Below, one piece after another: positions 61,313-64,000 of a stretch of 64,000 nt of DNA. Source of the DNA: CAXMST01 sp963700785 (GTDB lineage: Bacteria; Actinomycetota; Thermoleophilia; Solirubrobacterales; 70-9). The translations under genes were made by a program, and so were the position numbers. Location of the stretch: positions 62,001 through 126,000 of the forward strand of contig CAVOYZ010000006.1 of assembly GCA_963700785.1 (NCBI GenBank), read 5' to 3'. Each line of letters opens with the position of its first letter. The stretch's first letter is position 1. A model generated the notes under the pieces. That model had not been told where the DNA came from. It saw only the letters and a program-made list of their open reading frames with translations, and ran no database searches.

Positions 61313-62643
61313 CGCGATCGGACCCCAGCTCCCGCCCGAGCGACGATCGGCGCGAGCAGCTCCTCGATCGGCGTGCCGCCGGTCTGGCGCAGCTCGTATG
61401 TGGCGTGGCGAACCGGATGCCTGCAGCTGATGATCCGGCCGAGGTCGATCGGGGTTCCGGTGATGACGGCGTCGCAGTCGGTGGCGTTGATCGTCGCCTC
61501 GAGCTCGCCTAGCTGCTCAGCCGAGTAGCCCATCGCCGGAAGCACCGGGCCGATGTGGTCGAAGCGCTCGAACGTCTCGCCGATCGACCCGACCGCGTGC
61601 GGCCGCGGATCGACCGGCCTCGCGCCCGCCTGCCTCGCCGCGACGGTGCCGGCGCCGAACGCCATCTCGCCGTGGGTGATCGACGGCCCGTCCTCGACGA
61701 CGAGCACGGCCCGGCCCTCGAGCGAGTCCCCGTCATCGAGCCCCACCGGCGATTCGGCCCGGAGAACGGTGGCCTCAGGGTTGGCCGCCGCAACGTCGGC
61801 AAGCACCCGCTCGACGTCCCCGGCCGTGGCGCTGTCGAGCTTGTTGACCAGAACGACGTCGGCCATCCGCAGGTTCGCCTCGCCCGGGTGGTAGCCGAGC
61901 TCGTCGCCCGGGCGCAGCGGATCGACGACGACGATCAGCAGCTCGGACTTCAGGAAGGGGAGGTCGTTGTTGCCACCGTCCCAGATGATCACGTCGGTCT
62001 CGCTCGCGGCCAGGGCGACGATCTCGGCGTAGTCGACTCCGGCGTAGACGAGCATCCCGGCCTCGACAGGGCGCTCGTACTCCTCGCGCTCCTCGATCGT
62101 CGGGCCCGAGGCGTCGATCTCGGCGATCGTCTCGAAGCGCTGGACCCGCATCGCCTCGAGGTCGCCGTAGGGCATCGGGTGGCGGATCAGGCCCACGCGC
62201 AGACCGGCGTCGAGCAGCGCGCGGCCGATCGCCAGGCTCGTCTGGCTCTTGCCACTGCCGGTGCGCACCGAGCAGACCGCAACGACCGGTACCGGGCTCT
62301 CGATCATCGTCGAGCGCGGACCGAGCAGGGTGAAGTCCGCGCCGGCCGCGAGGGTCGCGGCGGCCACGTGCATGAGGTGCTCGTAGGAGACATCCGAGTA
62401 GGCGAAGACGACCTCGTCGACGGCCTCCTCGGCGACCAGCGCCGTGAGCTGCTCCTCGGGCAGGATCGGGATCCCGCCGGGATAGCGCAGCCCGGCGAGC
62501 GAGGCCGGGTAGGTCCGATCGGCGATCCCGGGAATCTGGGTCGCCGTGAAGGCGACGACCTCGACCTCCGGATCGTCGCGGTAGACGACGTTGAAGTTGT
62601 GGAAGTCGCGGCCCCCGGCCCCCATGATCAGCACTCGGCGCAT
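61309..62643 (-). CDS. Cyclic 2,3-diphosphoglycerate synthetase-like P-loop GTPase
   Basis: 444 residues. LIMGAGGRDFHNFNVVYRDDP at the N-terminus, VVAVCSVRTGSGKSQTSLAIG (P-loop), LIRHPMPYGDLEAMRVQRF, DVIIWDGGNNDLPF and ADVVLVNKLDSA (guanine-specificity NKxD) fit the COG2403 predicted GTPase family. Members are named cyclic 2,3-diphosphoglycerate synthetase after the methanogen enzyme. Bacterial members often sit near carbamate kinase, as here in a divergent pair with 51 bases between starts. TAGCCT lies nine bases before ATG 62643. The true bacterial product is not established. Confidence 0.82.
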   Translation of the reverse strand: MRRVLIMGAGGRDFHNFNVVYRDDPEVEVVAFTATQIPGIADRTYPASLAGLRYPGGIPILPEEQLTALVAEEAVDEVVFAYSDVSYEHLMHVAAATLAAGADFTLLGPRSTMIESPVPVVAVCSVRTGSGKSQTSLAIGRALLDAGLRVGLIRHPMPYGDLEAMRVQRFETIAEIDASGPTIEEREEYERPVEAGMLVYAGVDYAEIVALAASETDVIIWDGGNNDLPFLKSELLIVVVDPLRPGDELGYHPGEANLRMADVVLVNKLDSATAGDVERVLADVAAANPEATVLRAESPVGLDDGDSLEGRAVLVVEDGPSITHGEMAFGAGTVAARQAGARPVDPRPHAVGSIGETFERFDHIGPVLPAMGYSAEQLGELEATINATDCDAVITGTPIDLGRIISCRHPVRHATYELRQTGGTPIEELLAPIVARAGAGVRSR

Positions 62644-62694
62644 CGCTGCGACAGGCTACGGGCCCGCCGGCCGCAACGCTGGTAGAACCCCGAC

Positions 62695-63601
62695 ATGCTG
62701 GTCGTCACGGCCCTCGGAGGCAACGCGCTGGTCCGCCGTGGCGAGCCCGCCGACCTCGCCACCCAGCGCGACCATGTCGGCACCGCGGTCGAGGCGATCG
62801 CCGCGGTCGCCGCCGAGCACGATGTCGTCGTCACTCACGGGAACGGGCCCCAGGTCGGCCTGCTCGCCCTGCAGGGCGAGGCCTACCGGGAGGTCGATCC
62901 GTATCCGCTCGACGTGCTCGGCGCCGAGGCCGAGGGCATGATCGGCTACCTGCTCGAGCAGGAGCTGGTCAATGCGTTGGGCGACGCGCGCGTGGCAACG
63001 CTGCTGACCCAGGTGGTGGTTGACGGCTCCGACCCTGCGTTCGAGCGACCGACGAAGCCGATCGGTCCGATCTTCGATCCCGAGACCGCGGCGCGCCTGG
63101 CCGCTGCACGGGGATGGACACTCGCGCCGGACGGGGAGGGCCGGCGCCGGGTGGTCGCCTCGCCGGAGCCGCAGTCGATCGTCGAGCTGCCGACGATCCG
63201 GCTGCTGGTCGAGGCGGGCGTGATCGTCGTATGCGTCGGCGGCGGCGGCATCCCCGTCCTGCTCGACGAGCAGGGGCGACTGCGTGGCGCGGAGGCGGTG
63301 ATCGACAAGGACCTCGCAGCGGCGCTGCTCGCCCGCAGCCTCGGGGCCGATGCGCTGCTGCTGCTGACCGACGTCACCGCGGTCGAGCTGGGCTGGGGCA
63401 CGCGCGCAGGCGAGTCCTCTTGGAGAGGTCACGAGCACCGAGCTGCGCGCGATCGGCTTCGAGCCCGGTACGATGGGGCCGAAGGTCGAGGCCGCGTGCC
63501 GCTTCGCCGAGGCGACCGGCGCCGTCGCCGGCATCGGGGCGCTTGCCGATGCGGCCGCGATCCTCCGCGGCGAGCGCGGGACCCGGGTCATTTCCGGCTA
63601 G
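62695..63601 (+). CDS. arcC: Carbamate kinase, one frameshift
   Basis: About 300 residues. TALGGNALVRRG, VTHGNGPQVGLLALQ, KPIGPIFD, VVCVGGGGIPV, VIDKDLAAALLARSLGAD and LLTDVTAVELGWGT match carbamate kinase, which transfers phosphate between carbamoyl phosphate and ADP to make ATP. After about 63400 the frame changes: one base removed gives PLGEVTSTELRAIGFEPG and GTMGPKVEAACRFAEATG, ending at TAG 63599-63601. The unshifted frame runs on into the DUF1214 sequence without a stop. TAGAAC lies six bases before ATG 62695. No arginine deiminase or transcarbamylase is in view. Confidence 0.87.
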
Positions 63602-64000
63602 CAACGAGGATCGCCTTCGATACGCGGGACGAGCGCGCCTTCTACTACGAGGGAAGCGCCTGGAAGACCGGCTTTGTCGGAGGCGACCATCGCTGGCTCG
63701 ACGGCGACGGGCGCGGCGGCCGCAACCTCGACGCGAGGACGCTCTTCTTCTACCAGGCGACCGTCAACACGCCGGCGATGGCGCTGGAGATGGTCGGGGT
63801 CGGCTCCCAGTACGCGGTCAGCGAGCGGGACGCCGACGGCGCCTATCTCGAGGGCGGCGGCAGCTACCGCCTTCGACTCCCAGCCGACGTCCCGGCCAAG
63901 GAGTTCCGGTCGGTCGTCGCCTACGACCCGCAGACCCGCTCGGAGCTTCAGACCGGACAGCCCTTCCCGAGCCGAAACAGCGAGCGGAACGCCGACGAGC
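63602..64000 (+). CDS. DUF1214 domain, 5' part missing, 3' end outside window
   Basis: The frame beginning at about 63607 reads IAFDTRDERAFYYEGSAWK, RNLDARTLFFYQATVNTPAM, VGVGSQYAVSERDADG, GGGSYRLRLPADVPAKEF and VVAYDPQTRSELQTGQPFPS, the C-terminal DUF1214 half of DUF1254/DUF1214 proteins. The usual N-terminal DUF1254 half is absent because the carbamate kinase stop lies immediately upstream, and no start codon or ribosome site precedes it. Either this is a truncated remnant or an assembly join. The function of the family is unknown. Confidence 0.7.

Overview
This is a high-GC (roughly 70%) actinobacterial chromosome segment, most likely from Thermoleophilia (Solirubrobacterales-like). Three things suggest this: several secreted proteins of that lineage (for example a short protein opening LTFANVMSSVAVFLALGG), Rpf-type and GH25 cell-wall enzymes, and strong G/C third-position bias. 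I see no rRNA, tRNA, CRISPR, IS element or phage gene. At least seven genes, and probably eight or more, need one or two single-base corrections to read through. The sequence is therefore probably a draft or metagenome assembly with residual indels, and I list those genes as frameshifted CDS rather than confident pseudogenes.

Layout. 1-6 kb: end of a trypsin-like peptidase, a small protein with four WMLGQP repeats, three secreted proteins, a frameshifted NmrA-like oxidoreductase and a zinc-ribbon/helix-turn-helix protein. 6-13 kb: Kef-type antiporter, MMPL transporter, secreted clan GH-A-like protein and a secreted Cys-rich protein. 13-21.7 kb: thioesterase-like protein, Holliday-resolvase-like nuclease, LCMT-type methyltransferase, an alkyltransferase-like protein, GH25 lysozyme, a GST-like/P450 pair, DAHP synthase and PBP1A.

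21.8-35 kb is the most coherent block. Twelve minus-strand genes follow one strong promoter, mostly with 4-8 bp overlaps: 3,5-diaminohexanoate dehydrogenase, acyl-CoA thioesterase, beta-keto-acid cleavage enzyme, TetR regulator, LD-carboxypeptidase, a complete Dpp/Opp-type peptide ABC transporter (binding protein, two permeases, two ATPases), a DmpA/BapA-family peptidase and an M20 peptidase. An acetylpolyamine-amidohydrolase-like gene diverges from the same 117-bp control region. I infer a TetR-controlled system that imports peptides or amides containing beta-amino acids (beta-lysine type), hydrolyses them and degrades the diamino acid to acetoacetate and 3-aminobutyrate.

35-48 kb: an Rpf-like gene under a c-di-AMP (ydaO/yuaA) riboswitch, a secreted GH1 glycosidase, a sulfatase, an acyl-ACP thioesterase, two DHA2 efflux pumps, a K+ channel, a VOC protein, a TrkA-C membrane protein and a secreted cupredoxin-tailed protein. 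48-64 kb: several alpha/beta hydrolases (one fused to an SCP2-like domain), a class III adenylate cyclase, DegV, an acyltransferase and GNAT pair, a second transglycosylase behind a phased operator-like repeat, and a divergent pair of cyclic-2,3-diphosphoglycerate-synthetase-like GTPase and carbamate kinase. The window ends inside a DUF1214 reading frame.

A window-wide regularity is a -10-like hexamer (mostly TANNNT) placed 6-11 bases before the start codon of many first-in-operon genes, usually with no Shine-Dalgarno sequence. This points to widespread leaderless transcription.
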